A DNA stretch of 14,636 nt from Phycisphaerales bacterium UBA966 (GTDB taxonomy: Bacteria; Planctomycetota; Phycisphaerae; Phycisphaerales; SM1A02): the NCBI GenBank assembly GCA_002292895.1, contig DBCE01000152.1:1-14636 (forward strand), read 5' to 3'. The notes below the pieces were generated by a model, which saw only the letters and a program-made list of their open reading frames with translations, did no database searches and was not told the DNA's origin. The translations under genes were made by a program, and so were the position numbers. Shown piece after piece: positions 6,569 to 13,211 of this stretch. Positions within the stretch are counted from its first letter, which is position 1. Every line of letters starts with the position of its first letter.

Positions 6569-6967
6569 TCACTCCTCGCTGGTGGCTGGGGCGTCCTCGC
6601 GGAGCTTGACCTCGTCGGCCGTGCGCTGCGCGGCTTCGACGTTCGACATCTGCTCGTCGGTGAGTTCATCGTTACGAACGATGAGCGCGCGGAGCATCTT
6701 TTCACTGAGGCGGCAATCGCGCTCGATTTCCTTCACCTTGCGGGTGTCGGCGGTGAATCGGGTCAGGAAGTACACGCCGCGCTTGTTGCCCTTGACGTCG
6801 TAGGCGAGTCGACGCTCGTCCCACTTCACCAAACTGCACAGGGTGGCGTCACCCTTGGAGAGGCACTCCTTGATGTGGTCAATTGCTGCCGTCAGGTCAG
6901 CGGATGCTGCCTGCGGGAAGAGGAACATCGCCTCGTACTTTCCGTTTCGAATCTCTGTCGTTGTCAT
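6569..6967 (-). CDS. rpsF: 30S ribosomal protein S6 (bS6)
   Basis: S6 is a 132-residue small-subunit protein that binds 16S rRNA together with S18. Visible family features are the N-terminal strand Tyr-Glu-Ala-Met-Phe-Leu-Phe, the Leu-Val-Lys-Trp-Asp-Glu-Arg-Arg-Leu-Ala-Tyr segment with Gly-Asn-Lys-Arg-Gly-Val-Tyr-Phe-Leu, and the helix Glu-Arg-Asp-Cys-Arg-Leu-Ser-Glu-Lys-Met-Leu-Arg. The C-terminal 30 residues are acidic and variable, as in many S6 proteins. The ATG at 6967 overlaps the pth stop as ATGA and has AAGGA (plus-strand 6974-6978) six bases upstream, so it is both coupled and independently initiated. It is the last gene of the minus-strand cluster, just ahead of the terminator. Its frequent partners ssb and rplI lie nearby on the other strand, and rpsR is not in the window. 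Confidence 0.96.
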   Translation of the reverse strand: MTTTEIRNGKYEAMFLFPQAASADLTAAIDHIKECLSKGDATLCSLVKWDERRLAYDVKGNKRGVYFLTRFTADTRKVKEIERDCRLSEKMLRALIVRNDELTDEQMSNVEAAQRTADEVKLREDAPATSEE

Positions 6968-7587
6968 GTGGTTTCCTTCGTTGAGTGACTGTTGTTGCTA
7001 TCAATGGCCGCGCCACGCGTGGCCTTGGTGTTGAAACGATTCATTGCCTCCTGGAGTCCCTTGCTCGCCCACACTTCAGCTGCTTGCGCGGCCTCCGTCA
7101 TGGACGCGTCCGCCAGCGGTTGCTGGTCGGGCGAGAACTTCCCAAGCACGTAGTCCGACTGCGGGATACGCCCTGGCAGATCGATTCCGATCCGCAAGCG
7201 CGCCCAGTAGTTTGACCCAAGCTTGAGACCGATGTCGGTGAGCCCGTTGTGCCCGCCACTTGAGCCGTCCGGACGAAGCCGGATGGAGCCGCAGGGGAGG
7301 GCGAGATCATCGACGATCACCAAGAGATCCTTGGAAGCTTCGAGCTTGAAGAACTGCAGCGCCTCCAGGACCGAGCGTCCGGAGAGGTTCATGAACGTAG
7401 TCGGCTTGAGAAGAATGCACTTCTCGCCACCGATCTCCGCATCCGTCACCAGCCCGGCAAACTTGGACTTCGGTGCCATGTCCGGCGCAAAGCGTCGGGC
7501 AAGGCGATCGATCACGCTGAAACCCACGTTGTGGCGGGTTCCTGCGTATTCGCTTCCGGGGTTTCCAAGTCCGACGATGAGCTTCAT
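6964..7587 (-). CDS. pth: Peptidyl-tRNA hydrolase
   Basis: This 207-residue Pth is an esterase that frees tRNA from peptidyl-tRNAs dropped by ribosomes. The opening Leu-Ile-Val-Gly-Leu-Gly-Asn9-Pro-Gly and Thr-Arg-His19-Asn-Val-Gly hold the substrate-binding Asn and catalytic His. Lys-Pro-Thr-Thr-Phe-Met-Asn-Leu-Ser-Gly (61-70), Val-Asp93-Asp-Leu and Gly-Gly-His-Asn114-Gly complete the active site. E. coli Pth is about 194 residues; the extra length is a polar C-terminal tail. The stop at 6964-6966 overlaps the rpsF start. The start at 7587 has no strong Shine-Dalgarno and lies 83 bases after the rplY stop. Order and strand match the ctc-spoVC pair of Bacillus, in which spoVC is pth. Confidence 0.96.
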   Translation of the reverse strand: MKLIVGLGNPGSEYAGTRHNVGFSVIDRLARRFAPDMAPKSKFAGLVTDAEIGGEKCILLKPTTFMNLSGRSVLEALQFFKLEASKDLLVIVDDLALPCGSIRLRPDGSSGGHNGLTDIGLKLGSNYWARLRIGIDLPGRIPQSDYVLGKFSPDQQPLADASMTEAAQAAEVWASKGLQEAMNRFNTKATRGAAIDSNNSHSTKETT

Positions 7588-7670
7588 AGTTCGCTCGCTG
7601 CTGGCGTATCGGAGTGTTCATGCTGCTCGCGACACGGTGTCTTGAGCCTCTGCAAACTTCATATGCACGA

Positions 7671-8321
7671 TTACTTCTTCGCGTCGCCCTCTTCCTTCTT
7701 GGCGGTGAGGACTTCCGGCGATCCGGTCTTGGAATCCACGGCAGCGGCTTCGCCGACTGCAGCAGCTTCTTCCTTGACGATCTGAACGCGGATCACAGCA
7801 GCGTCCGCATCGGACACGGCGGTGATACCGGCTGGCAGCTTGAGCTGGCCAACGGTGAGCGTCTCGCCCATCTGCGAGAGATCGATCTTGATCTCTTCCG
7901 GAATGTCGCGCACCTTGCACGACACTTCGATCTGCGGCATGTCGTGGATGATGATGGCGCCAGGCTTCTTGGCCGCATCAGGCGTTCCAACGAAGGAGAG
8001 GTGCACCTTGACGGTGACGATCTCATCAAGATTGACGCGCGCCAAGTCAATGTGAATGACGTTGTCGCCGAGATAGCCAAACTGCAGGTCCTTCACAAGA
8101 ACCGTGTCAGTTGCGCCGTCTTCAAACTTGAGCGCCAAGACGTGTGCGCCCTTCTTGAGGGCGTAAATGGTGGCGTGCTCGTTCAGGCTGATCGGCATCG
8201 GCGCGCTGCCGGCGACGAACAGGTTGGCAGGCAGTTCGCCTGCTGCGCGAAGGCGCTGAGCGAATCGCGAGCCGAGTTTGTCGCGCTTTTTCGCGACCAG
8301 TACCGGAGTCTCCTTGGACAT
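7671..8321 (-). CDS. rplY: 50S ribosomal protein L25, long CTC form (bL25)
   Basis: This 216-residue protein binds 5S rRNA. The N-terminal L25 domain (about 1-95) contains Lys-Arg-Asp-Lys-Leu-Gly-Ser-Arg, Leu-Arg-Ala-Ala-Gly-Glu-Leu-Pro-Ala and Val-Lys-Asp-Leu-Gln-Phe. The CTC-type C-terminal beta domain (about 98-185) includes Val-His-Leu-Ser-Phe-Val-Gly-Thr-Pro and Asp-Ile-Pro-Glu-Glu-Ile, with Leu-Thr-Val-Gly-Gln-Leu near its end. E. coli L25 has only the first domain; most bacteria carry this longer form of 190-220 residues. The last 30 residues are Ala/Glu/Lys-rich. AAAGGAG (plus-strand 8331-8337) lies nine bases before the ATG. It sits between prs and pth, the usual ctc location. Confidence 0.95.
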   Translation of the reverse strand: MSKETPVLVAKKRDKLGSRFAQRLRAAGELPANLFVAGSAPMPISLNEHATIYALKKGAHVLALKFEDGATDTVLVKDLQFGYLGDNVIHIDLARVNLDEIVTVKVHLSFVGTPDAAKKPGAIIIHDMPQIEVSCKVRDIPEEIKIDLSQMGETLTVGQLKLPAGITAVSDADAAVIRVQIVKEEAAAVGEAAAVDSKTGSPEVLTAKKEEGDAKK

Positions 8322-8378
8322 GTTTGATGTCTCCTTTCGGGGATGGAGTGTGATGGTGGTGTCAGTAAACAGTGATGT

Positions 8379-8398
8379 GCGCCCGAACGGCCGGGCGC
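8379..8398 (-). other. Hairpin in the prs-rplY gap
   Basis: GCGCCCG (8379-8385) pairs perfectly with CGGGCGC (8392-8398) around a six-base loop. On the minus strand it lies 20 bases after the prs stop and about 57 bases before the rplY start. No U-tract follows, so it may be a partial attenuator, an RNA processing site or a transcript-stabilising structure rather than a full terminator. Confidence 0.45.
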
Positions 8399-8418
8399 CT
8401 CTTGAAATCGGAAGTCTG

Positions 8419-9402
8419 TTAGCGCTTCACGCCAATTCCATCGCGGAACATGGCGCTGACGCTTTGATCATGGTGAATGCGGTGCACTGCTTCGCCCAAT
8501 AGCCGCGCAACGGAGCGGACGACCAGTTTGTGCTCAAGTGAATTCAGGCGTTCGCCGCCCGGAATAGTGTCAGTGATGGTGATTCGTTCGATGGCCGGAG
8601 TGTTGAGCCGGGTAAAGGCCTGGCCAACCAGTACGGCATGCGTGCACGCGCATTCGCATGCGGTGGCGCCTTCGTCCATGACCACGCGCGCGGCTTCGGC
8701 AACGGTGCCGGCAGTGGAGATCATGTCGTCAAACATCAGGACTCGTCGGCCCTTCACGTCACCGATCAAATTCTTGACACTGACCTTGGAGCCGCTTTGG
8801 CGGCGCTTATCAATGATGGCCATGTCGTAGCCAAGCAGGTTGGCGAACATGTTTGCCACTTTCACATTGCCGACATCAGGGCTCACCACCACGCATTCAC
8901 CAAGTTGGTCGCGCAGGGCAAGGTAATGCTCAGCAAGCACCGGGGCTGCAGTGAGGTGATCCACCGGAATGTCAAAGAAGCCCTGAATCTGCGCGGCATG
9001 CAAATCCACGCACAAGACGCGGTCGCAGCCGGCGCCAGTGATCAAGTTGGCCACCAGTTTGGCGGTAATTGGTACGCGCCCCTCGTCCTTGCGATCTTGA
9101 CGCGCGTAACCAAAGTACGGGATCACCGCGGTGATTCGCCGAGCGCTGGCGCGGCGTAGGCAATCGATATAGACCAAGAGCTCCATCAAACTGTCATTGA
9201 CTGGTGCTGACGTGCTGGCAACCACATAGCAGTCACGACCGCGCACATCTTCGGCAAGCTTGACGAGCAGTTCGCCGTCTGGGAACTGCACGGTCTCTGC
9301 TTGGCCAAGCGGCAACTCAATGTGGTCGCACATCTTCTGCGCAAGCTCGCGCCCGCTGCGTGATGCAAAGATCTTGAGATTGTCGCGATCCATGGTGCTC
9401 AT
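8419..9402 (-). CDS. prs: Ribose-phosphate pyrophosphokinase (PRPP synthetase)
   Basis: Prs makes 5-phosphoribosyl-1-pyrophosphate from ribose 5-phosphate and ATP, the entry to purine, pyrimidine, histidine, tryptophan and NAD synthesis. It is 327 residues long, the class I size. Motifs in order: Phe-Pro-Asp-Gly-Glu near 41; the ATP-binding Tyr-Phe-Gly-Tyr-Ala-Arg-Gln-Asp-Arg-Lys near 95-104; the metal-binding Val-Asp-Leu-His-Ala-Ala-Gln-Ile-Gln-Gly-Phe-Phe; and the PRPP loop Met-Phe-Asp-Asp-Met-Ile-Ser-Thr-Ala-Gly-Thr, where Ser replaces the more common Asp. All catalytic features are present. The ATG at 9402 overlaps the glmU stop as ATGA, and GGAG lies seven bases upstream inside glmU; an in-frame ATG three codons later is a possible alternative. 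It follows glmU as in Bacillus gcaD-prs. Confidence 0.97.
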   Translation of the reverse strand: MSTMDRDNLKIFASRSGRELAQKMCDHIELPLGQAETVQFPDGELLVKLAEDVRGRDCYVVASTSAPVNDSLMELLVYIDCLRRASARRITAVIPYFGYARQDRKDEGRVPITAKLVANLITGAGCDRVLCVDLHAAQIQGFFDIPVDHLTAAPVLAEHYLALRDQLGECVVVSPDVGNVKVANMFANLLGYDMAIIDKRRQSGSKVSVKNLIGDVKGRRVLMFDDMISTAGTVAEAARVVMDEGATACECACTHAVLVGQAFTRLNTPAIERITITDTIPGGERLNSLEHKLVVRSVARLLGEAVHRIHHDQSVSAMFRDGIGVKR

Positions 9403-10193
9403 GCTCGTGCTCCGGTGCTGGTGGGCGAACGACTTTCAAGAATTCGGCTGACTTCAGCAAGTTGTTCGAGCGTGTTCACGCTGAGCACATCTTCAGCTGG
9501 CACAGCATCCACCACACTCACGCGCTTGCCGTCGCGGAGCAGCAATTCAAACACATCGGTGATGTAGTACTCGCCGCTGGCATTCTGATTGGTCACACGC
9601 TTCAGCGCGTCAAAGAGATCCGCCGTACGGAAGCAGTAGTAGGAAGGATTGATTTCGCAGATGGCGAGTTGCTCTGGTGAAGCATCCTTCTGCTCCACGA
9701 TCCGTGCGAAATTCCCGTTGGAATCACGCTGAATGCGGCCATACCCTTGGGGATCGGCAATCACGGCAGTGGCAAGCGTCGCGCTCGCGCCAGTTTGGCG
9801 ATGGGTGTCAAGCAGCACTTGCAAGGTGTGCGGACGGATCAGCGGACCGTCGCCGCACAAGACCAGCGTCTCTTCGCCGAGCAGGCCCTTCTCAAAGAGC
9901 GGACGCGCCATATCAACGGCGTGACCAGTGCCCAGCTGCGGCATCTGCATGACGAATTCAGTGTTTGCTCGTCCAGCGAAATGCGCGCGCACAAGATCAG
10001 CGCCATGACCGATCACCAGTACGACTGGGGTGCATCCAACCGAACGTGCTGCATCAACAACGGCTTCCACCATGGGCCGACCCGCCGCGTGGTGCATGAC
10101 CTTCGGCAGATCGCTCTTCATGCGCGTGCCCTTACCGGCGGCAAGGACGATCACGCTGCGAGAGTAGGGGGCTGTGTGTGTATTGATGCTCAT
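9399..10193 (-). CDS. glmU: GlmU-like UDP-GlcNAc pyrophosphorylase, nucleotidyltransferase domain only
   Basis: This 264-residue nucleotidyltransferase probably makes UDP-N-acetylglucosamine from GlcNAc-1-phosphate and UTP for peptidoglycan and other glycans. Seen in sequence: Val-Leu-Ala-Ala-Gly-Lys-Gly-Thr-Arg-Met near the N terminus, Pro-Gln-Leu-Gly-Thr-Gly-His-Ala, Leu-Cys-Gly-Asp-Gly-Pro-Leu (catalytic Asp), Gly-Tyr-Gly-Arg-Ile, and a closing Val-Asn-Thr-Leu-Glu-Gln-Leu. Canonical GlmU is about 456 residues with a C-terminal left-handed beta-helix acetyltransferase; that half is absent, so GlcN-1-phosphate acetylation needs another gene. This looks like a natural single-domain version, since no remnant hexapeptide repeats follow and prs starts at its stop. 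ATG 10193 is chosen because homology begins soon after it; ATG 10214 would add seven residues. Neither has a Shine-Dalgarno. The tRNA-Gln gene ends 38 bases upstream. Confidence 0.88.
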   Translation of the reverse strand: MSINTHTAPYSRSVIVLAAGKGTRMKSDLPKVMHHAAGRPMVEAVVDAARSVGCTPVVLVIGHGADLVRAHFAGRANTEFVMQMPQLGTGHAVDMARPLFEKGLLGEETLVLCGDGPLIRPHTLQVLLDTHRQTGASATLATAVIADPQGYGRIQRDSNGNFARIVEQKDASPEQLAICEINPSYYCFRTADLFDALKRVTNQNASGEYYITDVFELLLRDGKRVSVVDAVPAEDVLSVNTLEQLAEVSRILESRSPTSTGARA

Positions 10194-10231
10194 CGATTGG
10201 CATTTCAAGACCATCGATGAAGCTGAAGGAA

Positions 10232-10302
10232 CTGGCCCGCCAGGATTCGAACCTGGGCAAGCAGGATCAAAACCTGCTGTGCTACCGTTACACCACGGGC
10301 CA
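10232..10302 (-). tRNA. trnQ: tRNA-Gln (anticodon UUG)
   Basis: Read on the minus strand the sequence folds as a complete cloverleaf. The acceptor TGGCCCG pairs with CGGGCCA; the D arm is GTGT/GCAC with an AACGGTA loop; the anticodon stem is GCAGG/CCTGC with a TTTTGAT loop (anticodon TTG at plus-strand 10268-10270); the T arm is CCAGG/CCTGG with TTCGAAT. The weak U1-A72 pair and G73 match bacterial glutamine tRNA identity. CCA is not encoded. It lies on the same strand as glmU and immediately ahead of it. Confidence 0.96.
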
Positions 10303-10314
10303 TTAGCAACATCA

Positions 10315-10320
10315 ATGATA
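10315..10320 (-). promoter_or_regulatory. Candidate -10 box for tRNA-Gln/glmU
   Basis: On the minus strand TATCAT sits 12 bases before the tRNA 5' end, in a local AT-rich stretch. The matching -35 position (TGATAC at 17-base spacing) is weak. It would start transcription about six bases before the mature tRNA. Confidence 0.3.
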
Positions 10321-10619
10321 AGTTGGATTGGGTGTTCGTATCAGGTGCGCGAGGCGCTTCTCCAGGGGTTCGTCAGTCCATTCCCGTTACCCGCTCATAA
10401 ATGAGCATCGCGCGGGGTGCCAAACAATCTGGCGCGGACCGGGATCACCCTGGCCGCGGCACTCTCGAGGCTGGAGCAGGCGGTCATGCCGCAAATGCCT
10501 GCACCATGCGGCGCCTGACCCGTGTCAGTCACCGACGGCCCATTGCTGAGAGACCGGAAAGTGTAGCGGATCCAACGATTTCTGTGCTCATGGCGCACGA
10601 ATCTCTATCCTCTGTCCCC
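10321..10619. other. Gap between divergent tRNA-Gln and aldehyde dehydrogenase
   Basis: About 300 bases hold no gene I can support. The aldehyde dehydrogenase frame is open back to 10401, but those 73 codons (many Arg, Ala and Gly) do not resemble any dehydrogenase N terminus. A weak inverted repeat (GCAGGC 10476-10481 with GCCTGC 10497-10502) is present. TATCCT at 10606-10611 could be a -10 box for the dehydrogenase. Confidence 0.5.
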
Positions 10620-12026
10620 ATGAGCACCACGAACCCCGTGTCCCCCCACGCCTCGATGAACACCTTGGTTTCGCTCACCCCCGCCACTGGCGCGCCCGCA
10701 GGCACGGTTCAGATCACACCGCCCGCTGATATCGGACACACCGTTGCACGCGCTCGGGCGGCGCAGCCGGCCTGGGCGGCCATGGGTCTGGAAGCCCGCG
10801 TGGCCATGATTCGCGCCGCTGTTCCGGATCTCAAGGCCGCGGCCGACCGGCTGGGCGAACTGGTAACGCTCGAAATGGGGAAGCCACTCGCTGAAGCGAA
10901 GGGCGAGGTGAATTACGCCATTGACATCCTGGGTGAAGAACTTGATGAAATGCTGCAAGCGCTGCGCACTGAGACGCTGACAGACGCACGCACCGTCACG
11001 GCACTTCACCATGATCCCTTTGGAGTGTGCGCCGCCATCACTCCCTGGAACTTTCCGATTCTCATGCCGCAGCAGTGTGTGATGCCAGCACTTGCAGCCG
11101 GGAACACCGTGGTCTTGAAGCCGAGCGAAGAGACTCCTCTCTCTGCGGCGCTATGGGCGGAAGTACTTGGGCGGCATTTACCCGCGGATGTTCTGCAGGT
11201 AGCGCAGGGCGCCGGTGATGTTGGTCGTGCGCTTGTCCTCAGTGATGTTGATCTCATCGTGTTCACTGGCAGCCGCGCCACCGGGATTCGCATCATGCAG
11301 GACGCCGCTCTTGGCTTAAAGCGCGTGATTCTTGAACTGGGCGGCAAGGATCCGCTGGTCGTCCTTGCCGATGCTGATCTTGACGCAGCGGCTGCATTTG
11401 CCGTGCAAAACAGCTTCCGAAACGCTGGGCAGGTGTGCGTCAGCACGGAGCGTATTTATGTTCAACGCGCAGTCGCTGACGCATTTGTCGAACGCGTCGT
11501 TGCGGGCACGCGTGCATTGATCCAGGGCGACGGAATGCGTGAAGGCACGATCATTGGCCCGATGGTCAATGCCAAGCAAAAGGAAAAAGTAGTTGCGCAG
11601 ATTTCCAGCGCAGTGCGTTCCGGCGCGCGCGTCTTGGCAGGCGGCCATGACGCACCGGGCAACTTTATTCAGCCCACCGTTCTTGTTGACGTCGATCACA
11701 CCATGGACATCATGCGTGACGAAACATTTGGCCCGGTGGCATGCATCATGCGCTTCGATACGGATGCCGATGCCGTTCGACTTTCCAACGATTCGCCGTA
11801 TGGACTTGGCGCGGCGGTCTTCGGCGCCGCGGCACACGCGGAGTTAGTCGGTCGACAGCTGACCGCTGGCATGATTGGAATCAACAAGGGATGCGGCGGC
11901 GCGCACGGAACTCCGTGGGTGGGCGCGCGAAACTCTGGTTATGGATTCCATAGCGGTAAAGCAGGGCATCGGCAGTTCGCACAGGTGCGCGCGGTCAGTC
12001 ATCCTGCGCCAGTCACCGCCCCATGA
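10620..12026 (+). CDS. NAD(P)-dependent aldehyde dehydrogenase (succinate-semialdehyde-dehydrogenase-like)
   Basis: This 468-residue member of the aldehyde dehydrogenase superfamily oxidises an aldehyde to the acid with NAD(P). Active-site features are Pro-Trp-Asn144-Phe-Pro (oxyanion Asn), Lys-Pro-Ser-Glu (cofactor), Phe-Thr-Gly-Ser near 218, the general base in Leu-Glu239-Leu-Gly-Gly-Lys-Asp-Pro, and the nucleophile in Asn-Ala-Gly-Gln-Val-Cys273. Glu-x-Phe-Gly-Pro follows toward the C terminus. The Glu-Met-Gly-Lys-Pro-Leu-x-Glu-Ala segment and overall length resemble succinate-semialdehyde and related dehydrogenases, but the substrate cannot be read from sequence. ATG 10620 is chosen from family length. 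It has no Shine-Dalgarno, and a TATCCT box ends eight bases before it, so a leaderless transcript is possible; ATG 10590 and 10656 are alternatives. It is apparently monocistronic, and its last 14 bases overlap a convergent small ORF. Confidence 0.92.
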   Translation: MSTTNPVSPHASMNTLVSLTPATGAPAGTVQITPPADIGHTVARARAAQPAWAAMGLEARVAMIRAAVPDLKAAADRLGELVTLEMGKPLAEAKGEVNYAIDILGEELDEMLQALRTETLTDARTVTALHHDPFGVCAAITPWNFPILMPQQCVMPALAAGNTVVLKPSEETPLSAALWAEVLGRHLPADVLQVAQGAGDVGRALVLSDVDLIVFTGSRATGIRIMQDAALGLKRVILELGGKDPLVVLADADLDAAAAFAVQNSFRNAGQVCVSTERIYVQRAVADAFVERVVAGTRALIQGDGMREGTIIGPMVNAKQKEKVVAQISSAVRSGARVLAGGHDAPGNFIQPTVLVDVDHTMDIMRDETFGPVACIMRFDTDADAVRLSNDSPYGLGAAVFGAAAHAELVGRQLTAGMIGINKGCGGAHGTPWVGARNSGYGFHSGKAGHRQFAQVRAVSHPAPVTAP

Positions 12027-12246
12027 TTTCGTCTGCTTGCCCCAGGATGAACCGAATGCGAACCAATGCTCCCGGCTCCAGTGGCACCTTGGCGGCGTGT
12101 GCAGCCACCCGCAGGTTGGCGCGGGTTCCTTCGCCTCCACCCTCGGCCTCCAGAACGATGCTGCAGTCGAAATACCGGTCGCCGTGGATCAGAACTTCGC
12201 GGGACTGGGTGATTTGCGCAGGGTGGATACCAACAAAAGGGAGCAT
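12013..12246 (-). CDS. Small unknown protein, 77 residues
   Basis: I do not recognise this gene. It fills the gap between the aldehyde dehydrogenase and aat, converging on the former (14-base overlap of 3' ends) and diverging from the latter (14 bases between starts). Codon use looks genuinely coding, with mostly G/C third positions and balanced composition. The protein alternates hydrophobic and charged residues, as in beta strands: Glu-Val-Leu-Ile-His-Gly-Asp-Arg-Tyr-Phe-Asp, then Leu-Arg-Val-Ala-Ala-His-Ala, then Ala-Leu-Val-Arg-Ile-Arg-Phe-Ile-Leu. It has no signal or membrane segment. No Shine-Dalgarno precedes the ATG at 12246; an internal start is possible. The opposite frames are poorer candidates. 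Confidence 0.6.
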   Translation of the reverse strand: MLPFVGIHPAQITQSREVLIHGDRYFDCSIVLEAEGGGEGTRANLRVAAHAAKVPLEPGALVRIRFILGQADEIMGR

Positions 12247-12260
12247 GGGAAGGGAGAATA

Positions 12261-12902
12261 GTGGCTGCGATGGCCCGCCCGATTACTCCTGAACTTGTTC
12301 TCACCGGATACCTGCGCGGTGCGTTTCCGATGTGCGAGCCCGAATCCGGGCGCGTCGAGTGGTTCACGTGTGACCCACGCGCGCTTGTTCCGCTTGACGA
12401 ACGATTTCGTATTGCACAATCGCTTTCGCGCGTGGTCCGCAGCGGGCGATTCCAAGTGCGGGTGGACACGGCGTTCGAGCAGGTGATGGCCAATTGCGCC
12501 AGCGACCGCGGCCCGGACAATCGCAACTGGATCGGGCCTGAAATTACTGAGGTTTATTGCGAACTGCACCGGCTTGGTTTCGCACACTCTGTGGAGGCCT
12601 GGCGCGACGGCAAGCTGGTCGGCGGGCTCTACGGAGTGGCGCTCAAGGGCGCGTTCTTTGGGGAGAGCATGTTCAGTGTGCGCGGCGCTGGCACCGATGC
12701 CAGCAAGGTGTGCTTGGTGCACTTGGTGGATCGCCTGCGTCGCGGCGGATTCTTGGTCTGCGATAGTCAGTACGCCAACGACCACATGTCCCGGTTTGGC
12801 GTGTACGAAGTCTCTGCCAAGGAATATCTATCGCTTCTTGAGGACGCGGTGGAGACGGATGCCCGTTGGGATGTGGAAGGCGATCCGTTACAGGGTCGCT
12901 GA
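12261..12902 (+). CDS. aat: Leucyl/phenylalanyl-tRNA-protein transferase
   Basis: Aat transfers Leu or Phe from aminoacyl-tRNA to proteins with N-terminal Arg or Lys, marking them for ClpS/ClpAP degradation (N-degron pathway). It is 213 residues against about 234 in E. coli. Family features are Arg-Gly-Ala-Phe-Pro-Met near 20-25, Asp-Pro-Arg, Trp-Ile-Gly-Pro-Glu-Ile, Gly-Phe-Ala-His-Ser-Val-Glu-Ala-Trp, Leu-Val-Gly-Gly-Leu-Tyr-Gly-Val-Ala, Phe-Gly-Glu-Ser-Met-Phe-Ser, and Asp168-Ser-Gln-Tyr-Ala-Asn-Asp-His, whose Asp aligns with the proposed catalytic residue. GTG 12261 is preferred because GGGAG (12252-12256) lies four bases upstream; ATG 12270 would be 13 bases away. The promoter must lie inside or beside the divergent small ORF. 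clpS and clpA are not in the window. Confidence 0.94.
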   Translation: MAAMARPITPELVLTGYLRGAFPMCEPESGRVEWFTCDPRALVPLDERFRIAQSLSRVVRSGRFQVRVDTAFEQVMANCASDRGPDNRNWIGPEITEVYCELHRLGFAHSVEAWRDGKLVGGLYGVALKGAFFGESMFSVRGAGTDASKVCLVHLVDRLRRGGFLVCDSQYANDHMSRFGVYEVSAKEYLSLLEDAVETDARWDVEGDPLQGR

Positions 12903-13211
12903 AGCGGGCACGGCTGGGGCGGCTTCGCGAAGGGCGGCGCTGCGTGTGATGACGGTGAGCGCTGCCAGTCGAGTGCGGGCATGGCTCCGTCCACCAAGAG
13001 TCATCACTCGCGGAACGAACATCGCTGGCGTGCGGCGGGGGGCCGATGGCTCAGCGGTGTTCATGCGAATCTGGGTCTTGGCTGCGAGCATGGTGGGTTC
13101 TGAAGGATAGTGCTGTCTTCCGCACAGTCAATCGCTTTAGTTGCAACTTCTGTAGAGAGAACGTGTTACGACAGGCAGAATCGTCGTACAAGCACATGGT
13201 TTCATGGATTA
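12903..13211. other. Gap between convergent aat and ychF
   Basis: These 309 bases contain no gene I can defend. A minus-strand frame of 67 codons (12888-13091) is open, but it lacks a Shine-Dalgarno, is very rich in Ala, Arg and Thr, and looks like nothing known. A weak six-pair hairpin (TACGAC 13167-13172 with GTCGTA 13183-13188) lies 23 bases beyond the ychF stop and might help end that transcript. The last 100 bases are clearly more AT-rich than the surroundings. Confidence 0.4.

Noticed and set aside
8638..9159. 173-codon plus-strand frame opposite prs
   Set aside because: It is a shadow of the conserved prs gene, His/Ala/Gly-rich with no family resemblance.
12888..13091. 67-codon minus-strand frame in the aat-ychF gap
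   Set aside because: No Shine-Dalgarno, biased Ala/Arg/Thr composition and no recognisable pattern; it is only mentioned under the gap.
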